A stretch of 64,000 bases of DNA from positions 947,840-1,011,839 of the forward strand of contig OZ025819.1 of assembly GCA_964019425.1 (NCBI GenBank), written 5' to 3'. The position numbers and the translations under genes were made by a program. Source of the DNA: Flectonema sp. DT1601. Lineage: Eukaryota; Euglenozoa; Diplonemea; Diplonemida; Diplonemidae. Position 1 is the stretch's first letter, and the number at the start of each line of letters is the position of its first letter. This document shows, in pieces, positions 13,470-23,122 of this stretch. The notes beneath the pieces are model-generated. The model was not told the DNA's origin. It did not search any database and saw nothing but the letters and a program-made list of their open reading frames with translations.

Positions 13470-14560
13470 GTAAAATCTGTGTCTTTTATCGAGAGTAGTT
13501 AGTGGGGTGTTAAGTTTTTTATTATCTGAGACCTAACGTAGTGAATAGCAAGTTACGGTCTGTAATCTGGAATTCAAAAACTGTACCTCCGTTGAAATTG
13601 ATGCAAATAGAAATTTAAAAAAAAAAAAAAAAAAAAAGTGTTTTGGTCAACTTCTGTTATATTTAGTATTGTATTCATGTTATCCCCTTTCCCCCCTCTT
13701 TCTCCTTTTATTATTGTTAAACTTTTTTTTTTTTTTTTTTGAAAGAATGAAACTTTCTGCTGTAGTGGATAGAAAGTAGTTGCTGTGTTTTTTGCGAACT
13801 TTAAAAAAAAAAAAATAATAATAATAATAATAATTTTCTATTATTCTATTCCTTTTTGTGAAATATCAGTGTCGTGTGAGTTCGTTTTTTTTTTTTTTTT
13901 TTTGTGAAGTGAAATATTTTTACTTTTGTTGTTACCACATGATTGATACCTACTGCGAGATTGGGTTCTGGGGGTTCCTTTTTGTGATGAAGATCTGTGC
14001 TGGCAACCTCTTTGGAGGTATGAAGAGAATTGTGTATAAATATAAATAAATGGGCAGGTATTTACCTCCCTGATTGCTTTCTTTTCCGTCAGTTCTTAGG
14101 ACTAAACGTAGTTCCGTGTGCTGGCATCCGCGTAGAACAGGAATACTAACCGTCCCAAGCGTCCAAGAATGTGATGCAGGAGGTATCGAGTGTTTTGTTC
14201 TTCTGTTCTTTTGTTCTTTTAAATCTATTCTTCCCTCAACCCCCGCTAGAATAAGAAAGCTTTTTTTTTTTTTTTTTTTTTACGTTTTTTTTTTTCCCCC
14301 CTTGGCGCTCTCCCCTCTCCAACTTGCACTGAGTTCCTTTCCTAAAAAAGAAAATTTGCTCTGAGGAAACCTGAAAACCGGAGACGGGGACGACATGAAC
14401 GGGGAGCTTGCCTGGGGTGGAAGAAAAAGTTGCTTCGCCACATTCTTATTTAAAATTTATTATTATTGTTTAGTAGTACTTTTTATTAACCAGACTCAAA
14501 CAACATGAACTTGTCCTCTGAAAGCTTAATTGATAATATTAACTTTATTCACAACCAGAG
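12158..14560 (+). other. Gene-free homopolymer-rich stretch
   Basis: Contains at least ten A or T runs of 14 to 30 nt (for example near 12224-12256, 12921-12947, 13441-13469, 13616-13637, 13723-13740 and 14261-14281) and a short AAT repeat near 13815. No ORF has protein-like composition. It ends in ACAACCAG (to 14558), an acceptor-like site 2 nt before the next ATG. Confidence 0.6.
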
Positions 14561-15370
14561 ATGCTTCCACAAAGTATGCGGCTACGCTTAGTGATAAAGG
14601 CCACAACCCATGAGGTGGAATGCAAGCCACTTGACAGAGTAGGAGCTCTACGTAAGAAAATAATGGACAGCCCTGTGCTATCAGCAGGTCTACCCCTGGT
14701 AAGACCTAAATTAATTTATAACGGAATGAAGTTGGAAGACAGCGACGTATTGGCAGACGTAGGTCTGAATGATGGTGATAGAATATTAGTTATTTTAGGT
14801 ATCGAGACTGGTGCGTGTGATGAAGAAGCGGCGGGTTTGAAATTTCCGGATCTGAGTAACTTTTCTATTTCGAACTTTGGAAGTTCTCTGATGTCGAAGT
14901 TTGTTTCGTTTTTTGATAATTTGTTTGAAAAGACACCCTTAGCATTTCCTTTATTATGTACTCTAGGGTTATTCTTTGGACCAGCCTTAGTATTAACAGT
15001 AGCTGGGTACACTGACGCCAGAAATGGGTTTTGTAGAATAGAAATAGCTGCTGACTGTGCCAGCGATGAAGGAGCTCCAGCCCTAGTTCGATTCTCACCT
15101 AATCACTCTTCTTGGAATCGCCCTCTGGAAGAATGCCTTCTATATGGTGAAGGTCTTTGTGGTAAGACTTCATCATTTACTCAACCTTGTTATATGATGT
15201 CTGGTAGTACTTGTGAGCTTCCTCGTTCATCTGATGGGGGGATTTATGGGTTTTTAAAAATGAGTATCAGAGTGATACTAGCCATTATACTAGCCGGGCT
15301 GTTCTTCTTGTCGTGTCACAGATCTTTTCAACATGTTACTTCCGAAATGAATTCCCATCTAAATAGATAA
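14561..15370 (+). CDS. Ubiquitin-like domain membrane protein
   Basis: The protein has 269 residues. Residues 6-80 form a ubiquitin-like domain: beta-rich start MRLRLVIKA, then a helix (VGALRKKIM), RPKLIYNGMKLEDSDVLADVGLNDGDRILVIL. The LIYNGMKLEDSDVLADVGL part matches the usual pattern of ubiquitin-like domains around the 'F-x-G-K-x-L-x-D' turn. There is no C-terminal diglycine at the domain end, so it is a built-in domain rather than a conjugated modifier. Membrane segments lie at about 128-148 (FPLLCTLGLFFGPALVLTVA) and 233-252. Six cysteines lie between them and could form luminal disulfides. This looks like a membrane-anchored Ubl protein that could contact the proteasome or p97, perhaps in ER quality control; no closer family is recognised. 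Confidence 0.75.
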   Translation: MLPQSMRLRLVIKATTHEVECKPLDRVGALRKKIMDSPVLSAGLPLVRPKLIYNGMKLEDSDVLADVGLNDGDRILVILGIETGACDEEAAGLKFPDLSNFSISNFGSSLMSKFVSFFDNLFEKTPLAFPLLCTLGLFFGPALVLTVAGYTDARNGFCRIEIAADCASDEGAPALVRFSPNHSSWNRPLEECLLYGEGLCGKTSSFTQPCYMMSGSTCELPRSSDGGIYGFLKMSIRVILAIILAGLFFLSCHRSFQHVTSEMNSHLNR

Positions 15371-15707
15371 AAGAAGTAACAGATTGTTGGTCAGCTAAAG
15401 TACCTACAGCAGTCGAGAGAAAACACTTATTTATGTGATGCTTGTCTGTCATCAGTTTATCCAAAAAAAAAAAAAAAAAAAAAAGATAACTTTTTTTTCC
15501 CCGTTTTTTTTTTTTTTGTCTTTCTAACTTCTCAGCTCCTCCAAGCGATTAATGTGACGGGTGGGGGAGACGACCAAAACCCCCCTCGTGAAGTATACAA
15601 AATATCCTACACACGATTCTCAATTATTGAGATCTCGTCAGGACTGACTAACATCGAATGAATTAATTTATGAACATAAAATTCATTAAAACAGAGGTAA
15701 GAACAAA
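15371..15707 (+). other. Intergenic with a dispersed repeat
   Basis: Contains an A-run near 15463-15484 and a T-run. The segment at about 15410-15454 (GCAGTCGAGA, then TTATGTGATGCTTGT and TGTCATCA) recurs with changes at about 40699-40742. An acceptor-like AAAACAG ends at 15694, 13 nt before the next ATG. Confidence 0.45.
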
Positions 15708-16832
15708 ATGATTACAATCACTTTGGGTTTCTTAGTAGTGTTTGTACTATGGAGAGTATGGGCCTCCCTGCAAAAGAGAGGTTCACATGTATTTGAAAAG
15801 AAGACAGTTTTAGTAGTGATGGGAAGTGGTGGTCACACTACGGAAATGATTTATGAGTTGGAAACTTTACAAAAAAATGAATATAAATTTATATTTGTGA
15901 TTGCGACAACTGACAAGGGAAGTCCCGGTAAAGCAAAGCAGTTTATGAGATCAGAACCCTGCGATATTCGATTTGTTCCGAGGGCGAGAGAAGTTGGTCA
16001 GTCGTATTTTACTTCGATCTTTACGACTTTACGAGCCTTGGTACACTCCGTCATTGTCGTTTTCTCAACCTGTCCTGATCTCATTCTCACTAACGGTCCT
16101 GGAACTTGCATTCCAGTAATTGTATCTGGCTACCTGCTTCGTTTATTGAGTTATAGATGTGCAATTATTTACAGCGAATCTCTTGCATGTGTCACACACT
16201 TATCAGTTAGTGGTCGAGTTGCTTACCGTCTCGCTGATACTTTTTTGGTTCAGTGGATCGGACTAAAAAGACGATTTCCTCGATCGATATACGCCGGGCG
16301 GGTACCTGAAGATCCCAACAACAGTCTTCCAGCTGTGACTGCTGGGGGAGGTGATGGTACTGCTGTAGTGACTGTTGGCTCAACACAGTTTGATAGTTTA
16401 ATTGAAGTTTGTGATAATAAACTATTCCTTAGAGTGTTGAAGGACATTGGAATAAAGAAAATAATAATCCAACGAGGAAGTGGTCAATACAACATATCCA
16501 ACATTGCGGGATGTTGTGAAGTAATGAGATACTCACCTGACCTTCCTTCTGTAATAAGAACAGCTTCTTTAGTGATTTCACATTCAGGTGCTGGAACAAT
16601 ACTCGATTGTCTTCTTAATGATGTTCAGATGATTGTCGTACCGAATGAAGGACTGATGTCGAATCATCAAATTCAATTAGCGACAGCTCTATCAGATCAC
16701 GGCCTCCTTCAGTGGAGTAGCATTCATAATCTTCTTTCTGAGTTACCTACGAAGGGAGTAACTCCTCGAGCTGAATTCCCAAAATCACCAACACCCGTAT
16801 TCAGGTCATGTGTTGAACTCGCATTACGTTAG
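15708..16832 (+). CDS. Fused ALG14-ALG13 UDP-GlcNAc transferase
   Basis: One 374-residue intronless ORF holds both subunits of the enzyme that adds the second GlcNAc to dolichol-PP-GlcNAc on the cytosolic face of the ER. Residues 1-18 are an N-terminal membrane anchor. Residues 33-205 are ALG14-like: VMGSGGHTTEM, LTNGPGTCIPV, YSESLACVTHLSVSGRVAY, and FLVQW. Residues 220-350 are ALG13-like: VTVGSTQFDSLI, IIQRGSGQY, YSPDLPSVI, and the nucleotide-binding SHSGAGTILDCL. In yeast and animals these are two genes; ALG14 anchors the catalytic ALG13. Fused forms in the ALG14-then-ALG13 order have been reported from some protists. The linker is short (about 15 residues, Gly/Ala-rich). All expected motifs are present, so it is probably active. 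Confidence 0.93.
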   Translation: MITITLGFLVVFVLWRVWASLQKRGSHVFEKKTVLVVMGSGGHTTEMIYELETLQKNEYKFIFVIATTDKGSPGKAKQFMRSEPCDIRFVPRAREVGQSYFTSIFTTLRALVHSVIVVFSTCPDLILTNGPGTCIPVIVSGYLLRLLSYRCAIIYSESLACVTHLSVSGRVAYRLADTFLVQWIGLKRRFPRSIYAGRVPEDPNNSLPAVTAGGGDGTAVVTVGSTQFDSLIEVCDNKLFLRVLKDIGIKKIIIQRGSGQYNISNIAGCCEVMRYSPDLPSVIRTASLVISHSGAGTILDCLLNDVQMIVVPNEGLMSNHQIQLATALSDHGLLQWSSIHNLLSELPTKGVTPRAEFPKSPTPVFRSCVELALR

Positions 16833-17029
16833 ACTAATATGTGATCCGTTCATAACTAACTACCCATGAACGGATTCTTTCGGTTGTATCGGTGGTTGTA
16901 TGTTATAACAGTATTTTTGTTTGTGTTCAAACAGCACAAGAGAAATTCTAAGAGACTTGATGTGTAGTTTTCTTTTTTTGATATAAAATAATTTCTAATT
17001 CACTCATCGATCAGAATACACAAAACCAC

Positions 17030-17950
17030 ATGATCAGTGTCGATATTGATGCTGTGACATTACAAAGGATTGTTGCTGGAAAGTCAGCAGATGGAAGTAC
17101 AGTCGTCGAGTCTTTTAATGAATTAGAGAATCAACTCTTACAAGCAAAGTGTAGCCTTCAGGAATTAGAAAGTGAAAGAAATGCTTATCGTTCTCAAATG
17201 CAGAAGGTAAGAGGTGAGGTCGGAGTACTCAAATTAGAACTTGAAACACTTCGAGGAGAAAATAGTAAACTAATTCAATCAAAGGAACAACTGAGAAGTA
17301 GAAACTTAGAATTGGAAGAGGCTGTCACGCATATTACAAAAGAAGAGATTGAAGCAAAAGATGAAAAACATGAATTACAAGCAGCCTTGTATCCTAAAAT
17401 GATAACTCCGACAGCTCTTCAAGGAGTTCTTCCCGACTACCAAACATTATCTGGAAGTGACGCTCTGGATATCGCTGACGGGGCTTTAAAAACAATATCT
17501 GGTATTGAGATAGCTCTTAGTCGTGTGACTGCTAACCAGCACTGTTCTGATGAAGAGTTGGTTGCGGCTCAAAACGAAGCAGTTTTTGTTCTTTGTTTAG
17601 TATCTCATGTCTCCTTAATGATTTCTTATGTTGAGAACATTGGGCTTGGGGTGTCAGATGAACCCAACTCTCCTCCTCCTCCTCAGAAATATCGAACTCA
17701 ACTATTGCATTCGAGAGAGAGATTTTTAAAGAAATTCATTCCGACATCAGTGAGAGTCAAATCGTGTGTTGGTCGACTTCGATTTCGAGTTAAACACACA
17801 GACTGTCCACACGGTCCACTGTCAAGCAGTGTTACTGTCATTCGTAGTAAGAGTATACCTACAGAACAAAATGTTTCAAAAACAGAAAACGGTTCTGAAG
17901 ATGGAGAAGACTTTATTGGTGACAAGTACACGACTATTAATTTAACGTAA
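17030..17950 (+). CDS. Coiled-coil protein of unknown function
   Basis: The product has 306 residues and no introns. Residues 25-125 are a heptad-rich coiled coil (LENQLLQAKCSLQELESERN, VLKLELETLRGENSKL, LRSRNLELEEAV). Residues 130-215 are helical and less charged, followed by a Pro run (SPPPPQ). Residues 225-260 are basic (FLKKFIPTSVRVKS). The tail is acidic (SEDGEDF). There is no signal peptide or membrane segment, so it is cytosolic or cytoskeletal. No family is recognised. The start is the first ATG after an in-frame stop; CATCGATCAG before it offers an acceptor-like AG at 17012-17013. Confidence 0.75.
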   Translation: MISVDIDAVTLQRIVAGKSADGSTVVESFNELENQLLQAKCSLQELESERNAYRSQMQKVRGEVGVLKLELETLRGENSKLIQSKEQLRSRNLELEEAVTHITKEEIEAKDEKHELQAALYPKMITPTALQGVLPDYQTLSGSDALDIADGALKTISGIEIALSRVTANQHCSDEELVAAQNEAVFVLCLVSHVSLMISYVENIGLGVSDEPNSPPPPQKYRTQLLHSRERFLKKFIPTSVRVKSCVGRLRFRVKHTDCPHGPLSSSVTVIRSKSIPTEQNVSKTENGSEDGEDFIGDKYTTINLT

Positions 17951-18454
17951 CGGAGCTGTCTTTGTTGTTTTAATTTCTGTTGAGAGTTATTACACTCTTT
18001 TTTTTTGATATTAAATAAACCTGAATTGCTAATACTCATCCGCAGACACTAGCCTCCCCATTTTTTGTAGCGCAATTCTTTTTTTTTAAATTTCTTTTTT
18101 TTTTTTTTTTTTTTTTTTTTTTGTTATAAAAAATTTGTGTTTAGAACCAATATTGGTAATGGTTGAAAATAAAATACTATTTTGTTATGTTCTTGAAAAT
18201 TTTTTTTTTTTATTGTTAAAATTTCTGGAAAAGCTATTTCTTAGTTGCCGTGTTATTCTTGTCGAGTAAAATATTTTTTTTACATTTCATACTTTCAGCA
18301 GGTGACAAGGCGTGTCTGTTTACTATTTCTGTATAATTGACACACGCATTGTCTTATGAGGGTCCTTACGATTGTCTGGTATCGATGGACTGATTCCCTG
18401 TAAGCTTATTAAGATATATAAGTGTTAGGACTTCGTCAAAATAAATAAATAAAA
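17951..18454 (+). other. Intergenic, T-rich
   Basis: Long T-runs near 18089-18122 and 18199-18211; no ORF or RNA gene is seen. Confidence 0.5.
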
Positions 18455-19438
18455 ATGACAACTGCCACCTGGGGGATTATCGGAGCTGGAGATGTTGCTG
18501 AGAAGAAAAGCGGTCCAGCTTTTAACAAGATTGAAGAATCAGTATTGCAAGCAGTCATGCGACGGACTGCAAGTCGCGCGAAGGATTTCGCGGAGAGGCA
18601 TGGCGTCAATGAGTGGTTTGATAATGTTGGTAATCTTATAGCATGCAAATATATTAATTGTGTTTACATTGCAACCCCTCCTTCATCTCATTTGGAAATC
18701 GCAAAATTATCCTTAAAGGAAGGAAAGAATGTTTATTTAGAAAAACCAATGTGTTTGAACGCTTCAGAATGTCGAGAGCTAACAACATTCGCTGCGACTT
18801 GTAAAGGTAAGCTCAGTATTGCTCATTACAGAAGACATCTTCCTTGTTTTTTAAAAGTTAAAGAACTAATTGAAGGAGGTGCGATTGGTGAAGTATCGAT
18901 GGCACAAATCCGATTCTTCGTTCCGAAGAACGATAATTCGATAATTGCTGATAAGGATAATTGGAGAAAGAATCCAACCATCAGTGGCAGTGGATTATTT
19001 CATGATGTCGCTCCTCATCACATTGATATGATGCTTTATCTATTCGGACCAACTGACTCTGTCAGTGGAGAGGCTCACTCATCACCTGAAAGCCCCGTTC
19101 ACGACTGTGTGAGTGGTCGCATTCATTTTCGTTCCGGAGTAACCTTTACTGGGATTTGGAATTTCTCAGTCTCTGGGGACTCGAAAGAAGATATTTGTGA
19201 GATCCACGGTTCTAAGGGGAAAATTTCATTCTCATTTTTCGGAGAGGAATTGAGTGTTTCAACTCTTGGAAACAATGAAAAGTTTTGTTTCACAAATCCG
19301 GAAAATGTTCAACTTCCGATGATCGCTGAGGTGGTAAAATATTTTACGGGAAAGTCTGATGTGAACCCCTGCACTGCTGAAGAGGGTACGCAGTGTGTTG
19401 AGATCCTCGACTGCTTTACAATTCCGTCTTCGAAATAA
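18455..19438 (+). CDS. Gfo/Idh/MocA-family NAD(P)-dependent oxidoreductase
   Basis: The protein has 327 residues, the usual family length. Residues 5-120 are a Rossmann fold: WGIIGAGDVAE for the dinucleotide, CVYIATPPSSHLEIAKLSL, and the family motif EKPM near residue 96. Residues 125-300 are the C-terminal beta-sheet domain with DVAPHHIDMMLYLFG, in which the second histidine and aspartate match the usual catalytic HxxD. Members oxidise or reduce sugars, inositols and related polyols or trans-dihydrodiols; the substrate cannot be told from sequence. The family is mainly bacterial, and this compact intronless gene could be an old transfer, though its base composition matches its neighbours. 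No targeting signal, so cytosolic. The start ATG follows a TAAA repeat; an AG at 18427-18428 is acceptor-like. Confidence 0.88.
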   Translation: MTTATWGIIGAGDVAEKKSGPAFNKIEESVLQAVMRRTASRAKDFAERHGVNEWFDNVGNLIACKYINCVYIATPPSSHLEIAKLSLKEGKNVYLEKPMCLNASECRELTTFAATCKGKLSIAHYRRHLPCFLKVKELIEGGAIGEVSMAQIRFFVPKNDNSIIADKDNWRKNPTISGSGLFHDVAPHHIDMMLYLFGPTDSVSGEAHSSPESPVHDCVSGRIHFRSGVTFTGIWNFSVSGDSKEDICEIHGSKGKISFSFFGEELSVSTLGNNEKFCFTNPENVQLPMIAEVVKYFTGKSDVNPCTAEEGTQCVEILDCFTIPSSK

Positions 19439-19548
19439 ATATTTCATCATCCGAAACGTTTTTCAGTTTTGTTTCTTTTATTATTATAATCAGAACCCTT
19501 CTGTTGCAGTTATAAACATAATTATTTATCAGAAATCTTACATAAGAT

Positions 19549-19968
19549 ATGCTACGCAATGTAATCAGGTCGGGTTTGCAGACAAGAAGTACTGTCGTGG
19601 CACACAACATGACCTCGACAGCGTCCTACAGGAATAGTACTTCCTGCGATAATTATATCGCTCATAAGAAATATCCGAATTTCACTCAAGTTCGATTCCT
19701 GAGTCAGACGAGACCACTTCATGGAATGCCCATTGTAGGACTTGCTGGTTTTTGGGTGGCTAAGAAGACAGTTGTTTTCTTAGCAGCATCTTTGTATGGA
19801 TTTAAAAGGTTATACAGAAAGTTATATCGAATTAATATGAAGTACATTCCCAAGAGAGTCCGACCATCGAGTGATTGGCTTCTGAGGCACACGTTTGATG
19901 CAACTCTTAAGTTTGCTACTTGGGTAGATTTCAGAGCTAAGAAACGAATTGAAAAAACAACAAAATAA
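19549..19968 (+). CDS. Small basic protein, possibly mitochondrial
   Basis: The product has 139 residues and is very basic. The N-terminal 30 residues (MLRNVIRSGLQTRSTVV) have Arg, Ser and Thr and almost no acid, as in mitochondrial targeting peptides. Residues 60-85 are hydrophobic (MPIVGLAGFWVAKKTVVFLA) and could cross a membrane once. The rest is Lys/Arg-rich. It starts only 110 nt after the previous stop. No family is recognised; it could be a small inner-membrane or ribosome-associated protein. Evidence for a gene is the position in the same-strand array, the composition and a plausible acceptor (TGCAG near 19509). Confidence 0.55.
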   Translation: MLRNVIRSGLQTRSTVVAHNMTSTASYRNSTSCDNYIAHKKYPNFTQVRFLSQTRPLHGMPIVGLAGFWVAKKTVVFLAASLYGFKRLYRKLYRINMKYIPKRVRPSSDWLLRHTFDATLKFATWVDFRAKKRIEKTTK

Positions 19969-20422
19969 TAATCTGATCTGGTGGTGGTGTACACCAAGTG
20001 ATGTGAAGAAAATCAAATCTCAAAATCGGTCGATTTTTCCAAATTCTTGCTTCTAACTTGCTTCCCCGATATCGACAACTTGAGTCGTCGCATCACTAAC
20101 TAGTTCTGTGAAATCATTAAAGTCAAACACCACGTGATGGTTACCGTCATCTGAACGTTTACTTATTTAATGAAAAGCTTTATCCCTGATGGGGTCAAAC
20201 ACTTCTCACTGAGTAGTGGTATCACGTTGTTCCATTGTGGTATTTCATTCATAAGGCTACGAGTCTTTACAATAGTTATATTATCGATGGTGCTTTACAG
20301 AACTGCGATGCTGTACTTCTATTCTAGCGAATGGTGAAGATGGTAGTATTTAATTTTTTTTCTTTTTTTTTCGAAATTATAATTTTTTTTTATTTCATTT
20401 TATAGCTGATTTCATACAAATC
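19969..20422 (+). other. Intergenic with strong pyrimidine tract
   Basis: No gene is seen. The last 70 nt are T-rich and end in TTTTATAG at 20405, a good acceptor 17 nt before the GH2 ATG. Confidence 0.5.
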
Positions 20423-23122
20423 ATGAAAGTGTCGGTAGCGCTTCTGCTTGTCGCGGGAGCATCTGCTGAATTCTCCCGAACAGTAATCCCATTTGGTGGA
20501 GGATGGAAATTCAAACTCGGCGATGATCCAAAAGGTTCAGGTACTGGACCAAATCAATGCGTCTTTTCAAGGAATGTGACTGGAATGGCTTGTACTGGTG
20601 TTGAAACGGATCCAAACAGGTTCACTGCTGATGATTGCCGAATCAGCTGTTGTTACGATCCTGACTGCTATGTTTGGCAACAGTATAAAACTGCCTGCTA
20701 TCATGGAGGAAAAGACGCAAAGTGTTCTAAGGATGATTCAGCAGAGTTCTTTGATGGTGGAATGAGAACAGAGATCGCACCTTATCAGGTAGACTACTCT
20801 TACGCACAACACCATTTTGATGATTCTTCGTGGGATACTATTTCAGTACCGCACGATTTCTTAATTAATGGAACGTTCACTGACTCAGCTGACATCCGTC
20901 ATGGATTCCTTCCTCGTAAAGTAGGTTGGTATCGTAAATCCTTTACAATTCCAGCAACATCAAAGCGATCACTATTGTACTTCGAAGGTGCCAATCACTT
21001 TAAAGAAGTGTATCTAAATGGAGAGCTTCACACTACTCACAAGTGTGGTTACACTCCATTCACAGTTGACTTAAGAAACCTGACTGGCACCCACGAAATA
21101 GCAATCAGAGCTGATGCTACATATGGTTCAGGTCATTGGTATGAAGGTGGTGGTTTGTATAGAGGAGTGGAATTACATTTAATCGTAAATTCTACTTTGA
21201 GATTGAATGAAATGGGAGGAACTTTTGTTGACCCATTCGCATATAATGATAACAGGGCTAAAGTATCAGCTGAAATAGTAGTTGATGACCTCCCTTATGA
21301 TGTTGCAGCAACAGTAACCTTCACATTGACTGATCCTGACGACAATAGTACGATAATTGGACAGGCTGTATCAAGAACTACTATTCCATCACACTCAAAG
21401 AGAGATTCAATTATTAAAGTGAACCGTGATGTAAAATGGCCGTTTGAGATGTGGTCAATGTCGAATCCAAAGCTGTATGATGTCACATTTAGTCTTTCGA
21501 TAAATAATGAAGTTGTTGATTCACTCACTTCCAGAACAGGTTTCAGAGCCATCAGTTGGAACACAAAAGGAATAGAAGTCAACGGAATAAATCAAAAACT
21601 TAAAGGGTTCAGTCACCACAATAGCTTTGGTGGTTCTGGTGTGATGCAATCAGCCAGACTTGATTTGTTTAGACTCCGAACAAGTCAGGCTCTTGGAGCT
21701 AATTTCTTCAGAATGAGTCACAACCCGTACGATAAGAACATGTACGCATTATTATCAGCCATGGGAATCCTTTGTTGGGATGAAAATCGTGATTTTGGTA
21801 TCAAATACGTTGATGACTTCACAACTATGATTCGCGCTCACAGATCATTCCCAGCAGTATCTGTTTGGTCGTTCTGTAATGAGTATGAGTGTGTGAAGTA
21901 TCACACTGGTAATCAAACAGGAGATGCATTTCAGCTGACTGCTAAGACTCAAGATCCTTTTAGAAATACGACAGCAAACATGATACTTCAAGATATGCCG
22001 TACTCTCCAGCAATGGCAGATGTTACAGGTTTCAGTCACAGTGCAAATTCAACATTTCTGAAGTGGCACACTGAACATCCAGAAAAGCCACTTATTCTCT
22101 CTGAATGCTGTAGTTGTATGACGACCAGAACATCTGACAGAGAAGCTGGTGAAACTTGTATGCCTGATCAGAACTCACCAATGAACCTTCCGTATGTAGC
22201 CGGAAGTATTGGAGTGTGGACTCTTATGGATTACTTTGGTGAGAGTCATAAGTGGCCTCAGGTATCTTCTCAATTCGGACAGTTTGATGTTTCAGGTTTC
22301 CCAAAACCACACGCCTGGTATTACAGAAGACATTGGACAGACTCTTCCGTATCTTCGAAGGTCTCAAAACTAATTACGATGTTAGTTCAGAACTCCACCT
22401 CAATTAGTGGAGTTGTTGGATCTCCTTCAGCTGAGTTATTTATTGACGGGAAATCTGAGGGTGTTGTTGACGCTGGTTCAACTGGTGTAGTTCAGTGGAA
22501 GGTACCAACAGGAACTCTCTCTGTTAAGAACGCAACTCTCGTTAATATTTATGACGTCAATCCAATAAAACGAGGAGATACTTTACTCCAGCCAGAGTCT
22601 GCGGCTTCGATAAAGTTTTCTGTTGATGTTCCATCTGCATCAACAGGAACAGGTTCTAAGTTGTATCTTGACGGTACTGATGTTGCATTGTTACACATCA
22701 CGTTACTCGACTCTAAGGGTACGGCTGTTTCTCAAGATGCTGGTCAAGTGAATGTTACTTTTGAAGTTGTTTCTGGTCCTGCTAAGATATTAGGAGTTGG
22801 TAACGGAGATGTTTTAAATCATCAAAAGGTTTTAGGAAATACGATGGCATCATATGCTGGATTAGTTAGAGTAGTTGTTCAGATTACAACAGATTGTGTT
22901 TCACCATTTCGTCACTTAGTCAGTTCAGTTGATTCGATTACTGGGCCAATCACCTACGCAGATGTTTGTCCAACGGAACCTGTTGTTGTTAGAGCCACTA
23001 CTCCTTCTCTTCCATCAACTACTGTTGAAATTGAAACGTCTGGACTTCCGCAATACTCTCCACTTGCAGCAGCTGCTCAGCGTCACGTCAATTACACATA
23101 CATAGATGATGTGCAGTCGTAG
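20423..23122 (+). CDS. Secreted GH2 beta-glycosidase with Cys-rich insert
   Basis: The protein has 899 residues and no introns. Residues 1-15 are a signal peptide (MKVSVALLLVAGASA). The GH2 parts are a sugar-binding jelly-roll (about 120-250: ISVPHDFLING, GWYRKSF, YFEGANHFKEVYLNG, GGGLYRGVELHL), an Ig-like domain (about 255-375), and a TIM barrel (about 380-640: GFSHHNSFGGSG, FFRMSHNPYD). The likely acid/base is Glu487 in WSFCNEYE and the nucleophile is Glu561 in LILSECCS; the spacing of 74 residues agrees with GH2 enzymes. A cysteine-rich module is inserted between residues 45 and 105 in the first domain, with eight cysteines (TADDCRISCCYDPDCYVWQQ), resembling a PAN/apple-like lectin module. 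Many N-glycosylation sites. The linkage could be galactoside, mannoside or another; overall shape is beta-galactosidase-like. The enzyme probably works outside the cell or in lysosome-like vesicles. Confidence 0.92.
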   Translation: MKVSVALLLVAGASAEFSRTVIPFGGGWKFKLGDDPKGSGTGPNQCVFSRNVTGMACTGVETDPNRFTADDCRISCCYDPDCYVWQQYKTACYHGGKDAKCSKDDSAEFFDGGMRTEIAPYQVDYSYAQHHFDDSSWDTISVPHDFLINGTFTDSADIRHGFLPRKVGWYRKSFTIPATSKRSLLYFEGANHFKEVYLNGELHTTHKCGYTPFTVDLRNLTGTHEIAIRADATYGSGHWYEGGGLYRGVELHLIVNSTLRLNEMGGTFVDPFAYNDNRAKVSAEIVVDDLPYDVAATVTFTLTDPDDNSTIIGQAVSRTTIPSHSKRDSIIKVNRDVKWPFEMWSMSNPKLYDVTFSLSINNEVVDSLTSRTGFRAISWNTKGIEVNGINQKLKGFSHHNSFGGSGVMQSARLDLFRLRTSQALGANFFRMSHNPYDKNMYALLSAMGILCWDENRDFGIKYVDDFTTMIRAHRSFPAVSVWSFCNEYECVKYHTGNQTGDAFQLTAKTQDPFRNTTANMILQDMPYSPAMADVTGFSHSANSTFLKWHTEHPEKPLILSECCSCMTTRTSDREAGETCMPDQNSPMNLPYVAGSIGVWTLMDYFGESHKWPQVSSQFGQFDVSGFPKPHAWYYRRHWTDSSVSSKVSKLITMLVQNSTSISGVVGSPSAELFIDGKSEGVVDAGSTGVVQWKVPTGTLSVKNATLVNIYDVNPIKRGDTLLQPESAASIKFSVDVPSASTGTGSKLYLDGTDVALLHITLLDSKGTAVSQDAGQVNVTFEVVSGPAKILGVGNGDVLNHQKVLGNTMASYAGLVRVVVQITTDCVSPFRHLVSSVDSITGPITYADVCPTEPVVVRATTPSLPSTTVEIETSGLPQYSPLAAAAQRHVNYTYIDDVQS

